The notes beneath the pieces were generated by a model. That model did not search any database. It was not told the origin of the DNA and saw only the letters and a list, made by a program, of their open reading frames with translations. The position numbers and the translations under genes were made by a program. Shown in pieces: positions 8,213 to 14,998 of a stretch of 24,210 bases of DNA (position 1 is the first letter of the stretch; every line of letters starts with the position of its first letter). The stretch covers positions 1-24,210 of the forward strand of contig JBNJGC010000016.1 of assembly GCA_051747405.1 (NCBI GenBank). The letters run 5' to 3'. The stretch is from JAPHTQ01 sp051747405 (lineage in GTDB: Bacteria > Pseudomonadota > Gammaproteobacteria > Thiohalomonadales > Thiohalomonadaceae).

Positions 8213-8221
8213 TGATATACT
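8213..8221 (+). promoter_or_regulatory. Candidate extended -10 promoter for the CNBD-rhodanese gene
   Basis: TGATATACT fits the extended -10 form (TG-n-TATACT). A transcript would begin near 8228 and carry a leader of about 33 bases to the GTG at 8261. No matching -35 hexamer is seen at 17 bases, which is acceptable for this promoter type. Confidence 0.45.
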
Positions 8222-8260
8222 AACGGTTTGCACCACACCAACCGGGCATTAAGGATCAGC

Positions 8261-9331
8261 GTGAGTACCCAGCTTCTTCAACAGTTTGTACCGCTCAATG
8301 AGCTGACGCAGGACAACCTGCGTGATCTGGCGCAAAAGACCCCTATTGAGAAGCTGCCCAAGGGCAAGGCGCTGTTCCACCGCGGTGACAGCGACAACTA
8401 CTCCTACTATCTCCTCTCCGGTGAGCTGACGCTGATCAGCGAGGATCAGAGAAAGCAGCGCATCAAGGGCGGCACTGCCCCTACCCGCTTCCCGCTCGAC
8501 CACCACCGCCCACGCCACACCACGGCGATCGCCGAGAGCGATATCACCTTCTTCCGTATCGATAACGACATGCTGGATATCCTGCTGACCTGGGACCAGA
8601 ATGCCGGTTTCATGGTCACCGAGATCGACGATGACGAGGAGGAGGATGACAACGACTGGATGACCATGATGTTGCGCTCGGAGATCTTCCACCGCATCCC
8701 TCCGAGCAACATTCAGCAGGTATTCATGCGCATGAATGCGGTGCAGTGTCGGGCCGGCGAGCGGGTGATCACCCAGGGCGATGAGGGCGACTACTACTAC
8801 TTCATCAAGTCCGGTCGCGTGCTGGTGACCCATGTGACCAAGAGCGGCAAGGAGATCAAGCTGGCCGAGCTCGATGCGGGCCACGGCTTTGGCGAAGAGG
8901 CGCTCATCTCCGACAACAAACGCAACGCCAACGTTACGATGTTGAGCGATGGGGTGCTGATGCGCATGGCCAAAGATGACTTCGTCGAGCTGCTCAAGGC
9001 CCCGGTGCTGCACAATGTGGGCTACAGCGAGGCGCAGCAGATGGTGGAGCGTGGCGAGGCGCAGTGGCTCGATGTGCGGCTGGAGAGCGAATACAAGAAC
9101 GTACACATCCCCGGCAGCCTCAACATCCCGCTCTACCTGTTGCGAATCAAGGCCAAAGCGTTGGATAAGGGCAAGCGCTATGTGGTCTACTGCGACACCG
9201 GTCGCCGCAGCTCCTCAGCCGCCTTTCTGCTCAATGAGCGGGGCTACGACGCCTGCTATCTTGAGGGGGGGCTGCGCGCTCTGGACAAGGCCCAGCTCAG
9301 CGAGCTGAAGCGGGCCAAAACCGCCAGCTAA
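8261..9331 (+). CDS. Dual cyclic-nucleotide-binding domain protein with C-terminal rhodanese domain
   Basis: A 356-residue soluble protein with three domains. Residues about 10-110 form a first, degenerate cyclic nucleotide-binding fold (LPKGKALFHRGDSDNYSYYLLSGEL) that lacks the FGE phosphate-binding loop. After a very acidic linker (about 122-132, IDDDEEEDDND) a second CNBD (about 140-248) has AGERVITQGDEGDYYYFIKSG and a phosphate cassette-like GFGEEALIS (209-217). Residues about 254-345 are a rhodanese domain with the active-site cysteine C311 in the loop CDTGRRS. No DNA-binding helix-turn-helix is seen, so it is not a CRP regulator; a sensor that controls or carries sulfane sulfur is an inference. 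The GTG at 8261 is chosen because AAGGA (8251-8255) lies five bases before it, rather than the TTG at 8228. A hairpin terminator follows the stop. Confidence 0.88.
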   Translation: MSTQLLQQFVPLNELTQDNLRDLAQKTPIEKLPKGKALFHRGDSDNYSYYLLSGELTLISEDQRKQRIKGGTAPTRFPLDHHRPRHTTAIAESDITFFRIDNDMLDILLTWDQNAGFMVTEIDDDEEEDDNDWMTMMLRSEIFHRIPPSNIQQVFMRMNAVQCRAGERVITQGDEGDYYYFIKSGRVLVTHVTKSGKEIKLAELDAGHGFGEEALISDNKRNANVTMLSDGVLMRMAKDDFVELLKAPVLHNVGYSEAQQMVERGEAQWLDVRLESEYKNVHIPGSLNIPLYLLRIKAKALDKGKRYVVYCDTGRRSSSAAFLLNERGYDACYLEGGLRALDKAQLSELKRAKTAS

Positions 9332-9332
9332 G

Positions 9333-9358
9333 GGTTAAAGCCTCTTTAACCGGGTTTT
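9333..9358 (+). terminator. Intrinsic terminator after the CNBD-rhodanese gene
   Basis: GGTTAAAG (9333-9340), a CCT loop, and CTTTAACC (9344-9351): a perfect 8-bp stem one base after the stop codon, followed by GGGTTTT. The stem is AU-rich in its upper half and the T run is short, so efficiency may be moderate. Confidence 0.65.
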
Positions 9359-9398
9359 CCGTACCCTCGGCGAGGCCCCGATTCCCCAGGATCTGCGT

Positions 9399-9412
9399 CT
9401 CTGCGGTGAAAA
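9399..9412. repeat. CTCTGCGGTGAAAA repeat (inverted copy of 6584-6597)
   Basis: CTCTGCGGTGAAAA here is the exact reverse complement of TTTTCACCGCAGAG at 6584-6597, both in intergenic sequence. The wider form TCTGCGTCTCTGCGGTGAAA is familiar as a dispersed intergenic repeat in many environmental bacterial genomes. Two copies in one window support a repeat, though 14 bp is short. Confidence 0.45.
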
Positions 9413-9432
9413 CCGTGTCTGGGGGCCGCTGT

Positions 9433-10203
9433 TTACAGCGCAAACAGCCGGTTGAAGTTTTCCGTGGTCTGTTCTGCCAGCTCTTGCTCGCTGACACCGC
9501 GCAGCTGCGCCAGCAACTCGGCCACGTGGCGCACATAGGCCGGCTGGTTGCCCTTGCCTCGGTGCGGTACCGGGGCGAGATAGGGGGAGTCGGTCTCCAC
9601 CAGCAGCCGATCGGCGGGCACCTGGCGCGCCACTTCACGCAGCGCCTCGGCGCTCTTGAAGGTGACAATGCCCGAGAAAGAGATGTAGAAGCCCATCTCC
9701 ATCGCCCGTTCGGCGGTGGCCCAATCCTCAACGAAACAGTGCATGATGCCGCCGGCCTCTTCCGCCCCCTCCTGCTGCATGATGGCGATGGTATCTTCAC
9801 GGGCCTCGCGGGAGTGGATAATCAGCGGCTTGTGGCTGCGCCTGGCCGCGGCAATGTGGTTACGAAAGCGCTGTTTCTGCCACGCCAGATCCCCCTCGCT
9901 GCGAAAATAGTCGAGTCCGGTCTCGCCGATTGCGATCACTTTCGGGTGCTCGGCGAGTCGCACAAGCTCCTCTGCAGTGACCTCACGAGGGTCCTCCTCG
10001 TTGGGGTGAACGCCCACCGAGGCGTAAACGTCGTCGTGCTGCTCAGCGATGGCGATCACATCGGGGATGTTGCCGCGATCGATGGCTACGCAGAGAAAAC
10101 GCTCCACCCCCTGCTCCCGCGCCGCGTCGAGGGCGCGGCTCAGATCGTCGTCGAAGGGGGTCAGGTCGAGCCGGTCGAGGTGACAGTGGGAATCTACAAG
10201 CAT
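9433..10203 (-). CDS. TatD-family metal-dependent hydrolase (YcfH type)
   Basis: A 256-residue TatD DNase-family TIM-barrel hydrolase. It opens with MLVDSHCHLD, whose histidines H6 and H8 bind metal; further metal ligands are in the GETGLDYF (E of the third motif), IIHSRE and MHCF segments, and the final aspartate in LLVETDSPYLAP. The length is typical. It is the last gene of tmk-holB-pilZ-tatD, an order conserved in many Gammaproteobacteria, where the copy after pilZ is usually named ycfH or TatD-family. Known family members act as 3'-5' exonucleases or deoxyribonucleases; the substrate here is not determined. A hairpin terminator lies between pilZ and this gene, so it may be expressed by read-through or its own promoter. 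Spacing to the converging CNBD-rhodanese gene is about 100 bases. Confidence 0.95.
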   Translation of the reverse strand: MLVDSHCHLDRLDLTPFDDDLSRALDAAREQGVERFLCVAIDRGNIPDVIAIAEQHDDVYASVGVHPNEEDPREVTAEELVRLAEHPKVIAIGETGLDYFRSEGDLAWQKQRFRNHIAAARRSHKPLIIHSREAREDTIAIMQQEGAEEAGGIMHCFVEDWATAERAMEMGFYISFSGIVTFKSAEALREVARQVPADRLLVETDSPYLAPVPHRGKGNQPAYVRHVAELLAQLRGVSEQELAEQTTENFNRLFAL

Positions 10204-10220
10204 GGGAATATCTTCGCTAC

Positions 10221-10253
10221 AAAAACAGAGGGAACGGCAGATACCGTTCCCTC
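10221..10253 (-). terminator. Intrinsic terminator/attenuator between pilZ and tatD
   Basis: Read on the minus strand: GAGGGAACGG, six-base loop, CCGTTCCCTC, then TGTTTTT. The stem is a perfect 10 bp (10228-10237 with 10244-10253) and the T run is at 10221-10226. It sits 27 bases after the pilZ stop and 18 bases before the tatD start, so it should reduce or regulate transcription into tatD. Confidence 0.8.
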
Positions 10254-10280
10254 AAGGCATGGGAGACGATGCGTCTTTAA

Positions 10281-10631
10281 TCACATGGTGTGGGTCTGGC
10301 GGTCCGATTTCAACGCCCCGGCCAGGTAGGTCTCGATCTTGCTCCGAGCGGTGCCGCCATCCTGTTCGCTGAACTGCACGCCAATACCGGCGGCGCGGTT
10401 GCCCTGGGCGCCTTTGGGGGTGATCCAGACGATCTTTCCGGCCACGGGCATCTTCTCGGTCTCCTCCATTAGCGTCAACAGCATGAAGACCTCATCACCG
10501 AGCTGATACTGCTTGTTGGTGGGTATGAATAGTCCCCCGTTTTTGACAAAGGGCATGTAGGCGGCATAGAGCGCGCTCTTGTCCTTGATGGTCAGTGACA
10601 GGATGCCTTGTCTTGGATTGGGTGTACTCAT
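10281..10631 (-). CDS. pilZ: PilZ domain protein (type IV pilus PilZ type)
   Basis: A 116-residue single-domain PilZ protein. The length and the order holB-pilZ-tatD match the type IV pilus assembly PilZ of Pseudomonas and Xanthomonas. It contains FVKNGGLFIPT (about 28-38) and the conserved GKIVWITPKGAQGNRAAGIG region followed by VQF (about 65-88). The N-terminal RxxxR motif needed for c-di-GMP binding in classical PilZ domains is not seen, as in true PilZ, which instead works through the PilB ATPase and the FimX protein. The start ATG at 10631 leaves 43 bases to the holB stop. It implies that the organism may make type IV pili, although no pilus gene is in the window. Confidence 0.9.
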   Translation of the reverse strand: MSTPNPRQGILSLTIKDKSALYAAYMPFVKNGGLFIPTNKQYQLGDEVFMLLTLMEETEKMPVAGKIVWITPKGAQGNRAAGIGVQFSEQDGGTARSKIETYLAGALKSDRQTHTM

Positions 10632-10674
10632 CGGTGTTTCCTACACTCTCGATTTTGTTTGCTTGTTCGTGATC

Positions 10675-11685
10675 TCAGACGCGCCGTTGTACCCAGGCCA
10701 GCAGCAGATCCTCGAGGATCGCCTGTTGGTTGGGGTTGGCCGGGCTGCGTAGCAGCCCCAGGCGCCGCTGCACCTTCTCTGCCAACTGCTGCAGGAAGTA
10801 CAAGTCTACCTTTTCGCACAATGCATGCAACTGCTCTTGCAGCTGAGGATGGTTCAGATGCGCCGCCTGCGGCGCCATTTTGAGTTTCACCATATCTGAG
10901 AGCAGCAGATATAGCCAGGGCAAAATGGTGTCCGGACCGCGCTTGAACCACTGCTCAGCCAGTGCCACCGGGTCTTCCCCACCCTGCTCCAGCGCCTGAA
11001 ACTGGGCAAAACGCTCCGCCTGCTGCGCCAGCTCATCGCCGCGTCCAAAGGCCAGTGCCTTCAGTGGCGCCCCGCCGGCCACTCGCAGCAGTATCTCGGG
11101 ATCGGTCGAGCCCAGCTCGGGCTGCCGAGCCAACCAGGCCAGCGCCGCCGCATGACTCTCCCCTGCCGGCGGGCGGAAGATCACCTGTTGGCAGCGGCTG
11201 CGGATGGTGGCCATCAGACTCATGGGGCGGTCTGTGCTCAGCAGCAGTATGGTCTCCCCGGCGGGCTCCTCCAAAGTTTTGAGCAGGGCGTTTGAGGCGT
11301 TGTCGTTGAGTGCCTCGGCCGGCTGCAGCTGGACCACCCGCTGGCGTCCGTACTGGCTTTTGAGGGCCTGGAAGCGGGTTAGCGCACGCACAGCGTCGAT
11401 GCCGATCGCCTTGCCCTCCTCCTCCGGCTCGACCCGCAGATAGTCCGGGTGGCTACCCGCCAGCATCAGAGTACAGCCCCGGCACTGGCCGCAGGCGCTG
11501 CCGTCCTCCCGCGGTGTGTCACACAGCACGGCATGGGCGAAGCGCTCGGCAAAATCGCGCTTGCCCATGCCGGCCCCACCGCACAGCAGCAGTGCGTGGG
11601 GGAGCCGGCCTCGCTGCAGTCGGCCTATCAGTCCTGACCAGAGCCCTTGGTGCCAGGGGTAGGGGTGAAAGTCGTTCAACGGCAC
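10675..11685 (-). CDS. holB: DNA polymerase III delta' subunit
   Basis: A 336-residue clamp-loader subunit. After PHALLLCGGAGMGKRDFAER, which holds the modified P-loop (GGAGMGKR, 36-43), come the four zinc-binding cysteines C55, C65, C68 and C71 (SACGQCRGCTLM). ALNDNASNALLKTLEEPA and the SRC motif (IRSRCQQV) are the classical delta'/gamma signatures. Delta' does not hydrolyse ATP in the clamp loader, and the K-R in place of K-T/S in the P-loop fits that. The ATG at 11685 overlaps the end of tmk by 10 bases, a conserved tmk-holB arrangement that suggests coupling. The product acts in the replisome, opening and loading the beta clamp. Confidence 0.96.
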   Translation of the reverse strand: MPLNDFHPYPWHQGLWSGLIGRLQRGRLPHALLLCGGAGMGKRDFAERFAHAVLCDTPREDGSACGQCRGCTLMLAGSHPDYLRVEPEEEGKAIGIDAVRALTRFQALKSQYGRQRVVQLQPAEALNDNASNALLKTLEEPAGETILLLSTDRPMSLMATIRSRCQQVIFRPPAGESHAAALAWLARQPELGSTDPEILLRVAGGAPLKALAFGRGDELAQQAERFAQFQALEQGGEDPVALAEQWFKRGPDTILPWLYLLLSDMVKLKMAPQAAHLNHPQLQEQLHALCEKVDLYFLQQLAEKVQRRLGLLRSPANPNQQAILEDLLLAWVQRRV

Positions 11686-12311
11686 CCCTCCTGCTCGAGG
11701 TAGTCGGCAAGATAGCGGTCGAGCTGTTGCTGCACCGCATCGAGGGGCTGCGCCGCGTCGATGATGCGGTAGCGCTGCGGATCACGCTCCGCCTGTCCCA
11801 GGTAGCCTTGACGCACCCGCTGGAAAAAGTCGAGCTGTTCACGCTCAAACCGATCCGGCGCGCTGCGCTCGCCGGCGCGCGCCAGACCCTGCTCCACGGG
11901 AAGATCAAGAAAAAGGGTGAGATCGGGCCGTAGCTCGCCCTGCACCCAGCGCTCCAGAGTAGCGATCCGCTCCCGCGCGATGCCGCGCCCCGACCCCTGA
12001 TAGGCGTAGGTGGCATCGGTAAAGCGGTCACAGAGTACCCACCTGCCCGCCTCCAGGGCGGGCAGGATCACCTCGTGCAGGTGCTGCGCCCGGGCGGCGA
12101 ACATCAGCAGCAGCTCGGTATCATCGGCCATCGCCTGCTGGCGGTGGTCCAGCAGCAGCCCCCGAACCTGCTCGCCCAATGGGGTGCCGCCCGGCTCGCG
12201 GGTCAGCACCACCTCCAGCCCGGCGGCCATGAGCTGCCGGTGGATGTGGGCAAGGTTGGTGCTTTTACCGCTGCCTTCGCTACCTTCCAGGGTGATAAAG
12301 CGTCCGCGCAT
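11676..12311 (-). CDS. tmk: Thymidylate kinase
   Basis: A 211-residue dTMP kinase (dTMP + ATP to dTDP + ADP) of the dTTP pathway. The P-loop is LEGSEGSGKST near the N-terminus; the DRF/Y motif appears as CDRFTDATYAYQGSGRG, and LREPGGT-type residues as LTREPGGTPLGE. A lid region follows in the second half. The ATG at 12311 (MRGRFITLEG) is chosen over an upstream frame extension to 12374 because the P-loop should lie within the first 20 residues and 211 residues is the usual length. It is the first gene of the tmk-holB-pilZ-tatD group and overlaps holB by 10 bases. Confidence 0.96.
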   Translation of the reverse strand: MRGRFITLEGSEGSGKSTNLAHIHRQLMAAGLEVVLTREPGGTPLGEQVRGLLLDHRQQAMADDTELLLMFAARAQHLHEVILPALEAGRWVLCDRFTDATYAYQGSGRGIARERIATLERWVQGELRPDLTLFLDLPVEQGLARAGERSAPDRFEREQLDFFQRVRQGYLGQAERDPQRYRIIDAAQPLDAVQQQLDRYLADYLEQEGCR

Positions 12312-12601
12312 TGATGGACATACCCGCGTTGTGGGGAAAGGCAGGATCCTACCCGTGGGTGCGGGCGTCGACAAGCTTGCATTTGCACGATCTCCCCTTT
12401 GGGCGTCAGCGGCGATCGATTAACAGCGGCGTCGTCACAGACGCCAGGCAGTCGAGTTGGTTCAAGGGTGAGGGTGAGGTCGTACCGGCAACGATGCGCT
12501 TCGCAATCTCAGCGCATCCTACGGCTATTCTGCGTCGCGGCCAAAGTGACAAATAACTTTAACGTTTATCCATATCGTATTGAAGTTAATGGGGTTATCC
12601 A
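12312..12601. other. Intergenic region upstream of tmk
   Basis: About 290 bases between tmk and the end of the 204-residue gene, both on the minus strand. The only structure seen is the REP-like hairpin at 12493-12518. The reading frame of tmk is open back to 12374 but this is not thought to be coding. The promoter of tmk should lie here; no clear hexamers stand out. Confidence 0.5.
12493..12518. repeat. REP-like hairpin, copy 2
   Basis: GATGCGCT (12493-12500), loop TCGCAATCTC, AGCGCATC (12511-12518). 25 of 26 bases are the same as at 6728-6753, and the flanking CTA(T/C)GG also matches. Both copies are intergenic. Confidence 0.75.
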
Positions 12602-13216
12602 TCATTTTCCACCCTGCTGCTGCGTCTCGGCGCTATCGCTCCCCTCCTCTGCCGGTTTCATCTGGGGCAGCAGGCTTGCCATGCTCTCCTTGAGCTGTTT
12701 GATGAAGGGGGGCGCCTCCACCTCCATAACGTGCTCGATCACCCACTTGTTGTCGCTGCCGCCCATCACGCTGTCGCAGAGGGTGCCGAAGTAGCGCAGC
12801 ATCGGGTAGCTGGGGTCACCGTCGGTGACGGCAAACTCGGCGTAGCCCTCAAGGTGGTGGTTGAGGGTTTCGATAAACCGCTGGCGGTACTCTTCCGGCT
12901 CGCCCTGCAGCTCCTCCACCTGGTTTTCGACCAGGGTGTTGATGAGGTGGCCGGCCAGGGCCTGAGTGAAGCGCTGGCGCTGCTCGGCATCCAGCTCGTC
13001 AAAGGCGATGCGATCGGCCAGTTGCAGCATGAATATAGAGAACTCTCCTATTATATCAAGGAGTTGGGCGTTACTCTTAAAGTTAAATCCCTCACTGTAC
13101 ATCTTGTTCGCTGTGCCCGAGGCGAGCTTCCAGATGTTCATCCCCATCGCCCCGGCGATGGTTTCGGCGGACTTGAGGGTGGATTTGTTATGCCAGCGGG
13201 TACGGATGCGCGCCAT
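12602..13216 (-). CDS. Conserved-looking protein of unknown function (204 aa)
   Basis: I do not recognise this family. The 204-residue protein is soluble, has no signal peptide or membrane segment, and is rich in predicted helix with many aromatic and acidic residues. It begins MARIRTRWHNKSTLKSAETI, a basic start, followed by GMNIWKLASGTANKMYSEGF. The C-terminus is low-complexity and charged (KPAEEGSDSAETQQQGGK). The middle (about 55-130) is helical with LADRIAFDELDAEQRQRF and a QVEELQGEPEEYRQRF stretch. Codon use and third-position GC match the neighbours and the antisense frames are inferior, so it is a real gene. It diverges from the 354-residue gene at 13341 across 124 bases, so the two might share regulation. 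Confidence 0.75.
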   Translation of the reverse strand: MARIRTRWHNKSTLKSAETIAGAMGMNIWKLASGTANKMYSEGFNFKSNAQLLDIIGEFSIFMLQLADRIAFDELDAEQRQRFTQALAGHLINTLVENQVEELQGEPEEYRQRFIETLNHHLEGYAEFAVTDGDPSYPMLRYFGTLCDSVMGGSDNKWVIEHVMEVEAPPFIKQLKESMASLLPQMKPAEEGSDSAETQQQGGK

Positions 13217-13340
13217 AGTCGTTTCGCCTCATGCTTTCACTTGCGATGGTACAGTGGGTTGAATTTATGCCGAATGCCTAAAGATTTGCCAGAGGGGGCG
13301 GCATCCACCGCCCGACTCTGCACTACCATGGGGCTAACAG

Positions 13341-14405
13341 ATGGCGATTACAAGCAACGCCGAGATCGGCACGCTGCAACAGGCCGTGCAGCACAATTGC
13401 CACATCTCCGATGCGCTCTATGCGCGCAACTATTCGCTCTGCATCTACTTGCTGAAGATGCGCGAATTCTACCGCTGGGAGATGGGTTTCTCGTTTCGTG
13501 ATCCACTGCCCAAGGAGCCACTGGGTGAGTGGCTGACCGGGCGTGAGCGGTTGTGGGAGGAGCTGGAGGAGGCGCCATTTCGTCCTCTGGCGGTGGCCGC
13601 CAGTGAGCATACGCCGTTCGACGCCGAGGCGATCAATCCAGTGCTTGCAGCGCATGGACTGGTCTACAGTGGTGGCTATTGTGGTGCCAAACCCCACTTC
13701 TTCCTCGCCGAACTGGAAAAGCGGGTCGAGGAGGAGGGTGCCAGCGTCTATGTGGCAGGCAGGGAGTTGGCCCGGGAGATCACCGCTCCTCCGGCGATGA
13801 GCCTGGGCGATACCATCTTCCTGCGCCGTGAGTCACTCAGCCGCATGATTTGGGAAAAGCTCGAGGAGTGGGGCTGGCAAGACCCGAATCGCGCCATTGC
13901 ACGCGCTGTTGCCCACTACGGCTTCGAGCGGGATTTCGACCTGGCACTGGAGCGGATGACCGGCGATGAGCTCGATACCCTGTTGGAGCATGAGCTGGGC
14001 GAGGTCATGATCGGTCGCGAGCTCGGACCCGACTGGGAGGCCATGTTAAGCGCCCTGCCCCGCTCCCGGGCCGAGTATCAGCTGAGGGCGATCCGTGACC
14101 ACCTGGTCGACTGCCGCCGCACCCTGCCCTGGCTGCTAGAGTCGGGCCGCGACGCCGCCCTGCACTTTTACATGGCCAACTTCACCACCCTGCGCAAGGA
14201 GATATTCCCTGCCCTGGTCACCGCCTACGATAAGTGGCTGCAGGGTGACGGCGGCAAGGCCTTGAGGGAAGCGGTCAAGCGGGGCGCCGAGCACTGGCAG
14301 GCGCAAGCGGAAAAGGCGCTTTCCCTTTATCGGGGGTACGAAGGCGAGGACAGCAAAGCGCTGCTGAGGGCGCTGGCCGCGCTGGATGAAGGTGTGAAGC
14401 TCTAG
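13341..14405 (+). CDS. Conserved protein of unknown function, Sfum_1244-like (354 aa)
   Basis: A 354-residue soluble protein. The N-terminal block VQHNCHISDALYARNYSLCI followed by YLLKMREFYRWEMG (about 15-48) resembles what I remember of the family called Sfum_1244 family protein; I hold that name with moderate confidence only. Other conserved-looking blocks are GLVYSGGYCGAKPHFFLAEL (about 105-124) and MIWEKLEEWGWQDPNRAIARA (about 169-189). There is no signal peptide, membrane segment or recognisable catalytic motif. It stands alone on the plus strand, divergent from the 204-residue gene and convergent with the RspA-like gene. It lies near the dsr locus, but a link with sulfur metabolism is only inferred. 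Confidence 0.75.
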   Translation: MAITSNAEIGTLQQAVQHNCHISDALYARNYSLCIYLLKMREFYRWEMGFSFRDPLPKEPLGEWLTGRERLWEELEEAPFRPLAVAASEHTPFDAEAINPVLAAHGLVYSGGYCGAKPHFFLAELEKRVEEEGASVYVAGRELAREITAPPAMSLGDTIFLRRESLSRMIWEKLEEWGWQDPNRAIARAVAHYGFERDFDLALERMTGDELDTLLEHELGEVMIGRELGPDWEAMLSALPRSRAEYQLRAIRDHLVDCRRTLPWLLESGRDAALHFYMANFTTLRKEIFPALVTAYDKWLQGDGGKALREAVKRGAEHWQAQAEKALSLYRGYEGEDSKALLRALAALDEGVKL

Positions 14406-14436
14406 CCACCGGGACAATCTCTCCACTACAGGCAGA

Positions 14437-14456
14437 ATTCCCGCCTTTACCGGGAT
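14437..14456. repeat. Degenerate TTCCCG...CGGGAT hairpin repeat
   Basis: The sequence ATTCCCGCCTTTACCGGGAT resembles the widespread intergenic repeat GTCATTCCCGCGAAGGCGGGAAT in inverted orientation with changes. The stem TCCCG/CGGGA (14439-14443 with 14451-14455) remains. Only one copy is seen here. Confidence 0.35.
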
Positions 14457-14538
14457 GACAACCCTTGGGGGGGGGAGCCGAGCTTCGAAAGGCACAGCCC
14501 CTTAGCACGCGCTTTGCGTTGAAGGTCTTAGATCCAAT

Positions 14539-14563
14539 AAAAAAGGCCCGCATAATGCGGGCC
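14539..14563 (-). terminator. Intrinsic terminator after the RspA-like gene
   Basis: On the minus strand: GGCCCGCA, loop TTA, TGCGGGCC, then TTTTTT (plus-strand A6 at 14539-14544). The 8-bp stem (14545-14552 with 14556-14563) is perfect and GC-rich and lies 29 bases beyond the RspA-like stop. On the plus strand the stem is followed by TCTTC, so it could weakly stop the converging 13341-14405 transcript as well. Confidence 0.9.
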
Positions 14564-14592
14564 TCTTCAAACCGCAAAGGCCTGGCTACCGT

Positions 14593-14931
14593 TTAGTAAC
14601 CGCCCTTGCGACGGCTCTCCGGCAGGCCGCCGATCTTGGCCGCTTGCTTGGAGGGCTGCATCGGGAACAGGGTGTAGAGGTCTTTGGAGGAGATCTTCTC
14701 GCCCCACTTCTCGGACATGGCCTTGACGATGTTACGATCGTTGGGCTGATTGCCACCGTTGTTGATGTACTCATCACGCAGGAAATTGATCACGTCCCAG
14801 GACTTGTCGTCCAACGCAACGCCCTCGGCAGCGGCGATAGCAGCAGCCACCTCCTCGCTCCAGTCATCAACGTTAGCCAGGTAGCCGTTGTCGTTTGCCT
14901 CAATGGTTTGACCGTTTACTTCGTAAGCCAT
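14593..14931 (-). CDS. rspA: DsrC-like protein without cysteines (RspA type)
   Basis: A 112-residue homologue of DsrC/TusE. It shares NGQTIEANDNGYLANVDDWS, the W-x-VI-x-FLRDEY segment (45-55) and the LYTLFPMQPSKQAAKIGGLP end with the true DsrC at 20865-21200. The key difference is at the C-terminus: position 98 is alanine where DsrC has its first redox cysteine (KQAC), and the tail ends GLPESRRKGGY with no penultimate cysteine. There is no cysteine anywhere in the protein. Cys-less DsrC homologues have been named RspA (regulatory sulfur-related protein) in the literature; TusE would keep the penultimate cysteine, so this is not TusE. It cannot carry sulfur or form the DsrC trisulfide, so a regulatory or decoy role is likely. 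A good site AGGAGA precedes the ATG. It is the last gene of a four-gene unit. Confidence 0.92.
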   Translation of the reverse strand: MAYEVNGQTIEANDNGYLANVDDWSEEVAAAIAAAEGVALDDKSWDVINFLRDEYINNGGNQPNDRNIVKAMSEKWGEKISSKDLYTLFPMQPSKQAAKIGGLPESRRKGGY

Positions 14932-14998
14932 CGTCTTCTCCTGTGTGTGTAATAAGGGCTGTTTTTAGCCAACCAAAAAAAATTTTAATCGCGCTATT

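Noticed and set aside
8249..9106. 285-codon open frame on the minus strand across the CNBD-rhodanese gene
   Set aside because: The sense frame encodes clear CNBD and rhodanese motifs; the antisense product is compositionally biased and has no ribosome binding site.
9406..10329. 307-codon open frame on the plus strand across tatD
   Set aside because: The minus strand encodes an intact TatD protein with all metal-binding motifs; the plus-strand frame is its shadow and runs through the terminator hairpin.
12731..13501. 256-codon plus-strand frame overlapping the 204-aa gene and the start of the 354-aa gene
   Set aside because: It overlaps two better genes on both strands and reads through their divergent promoter region.
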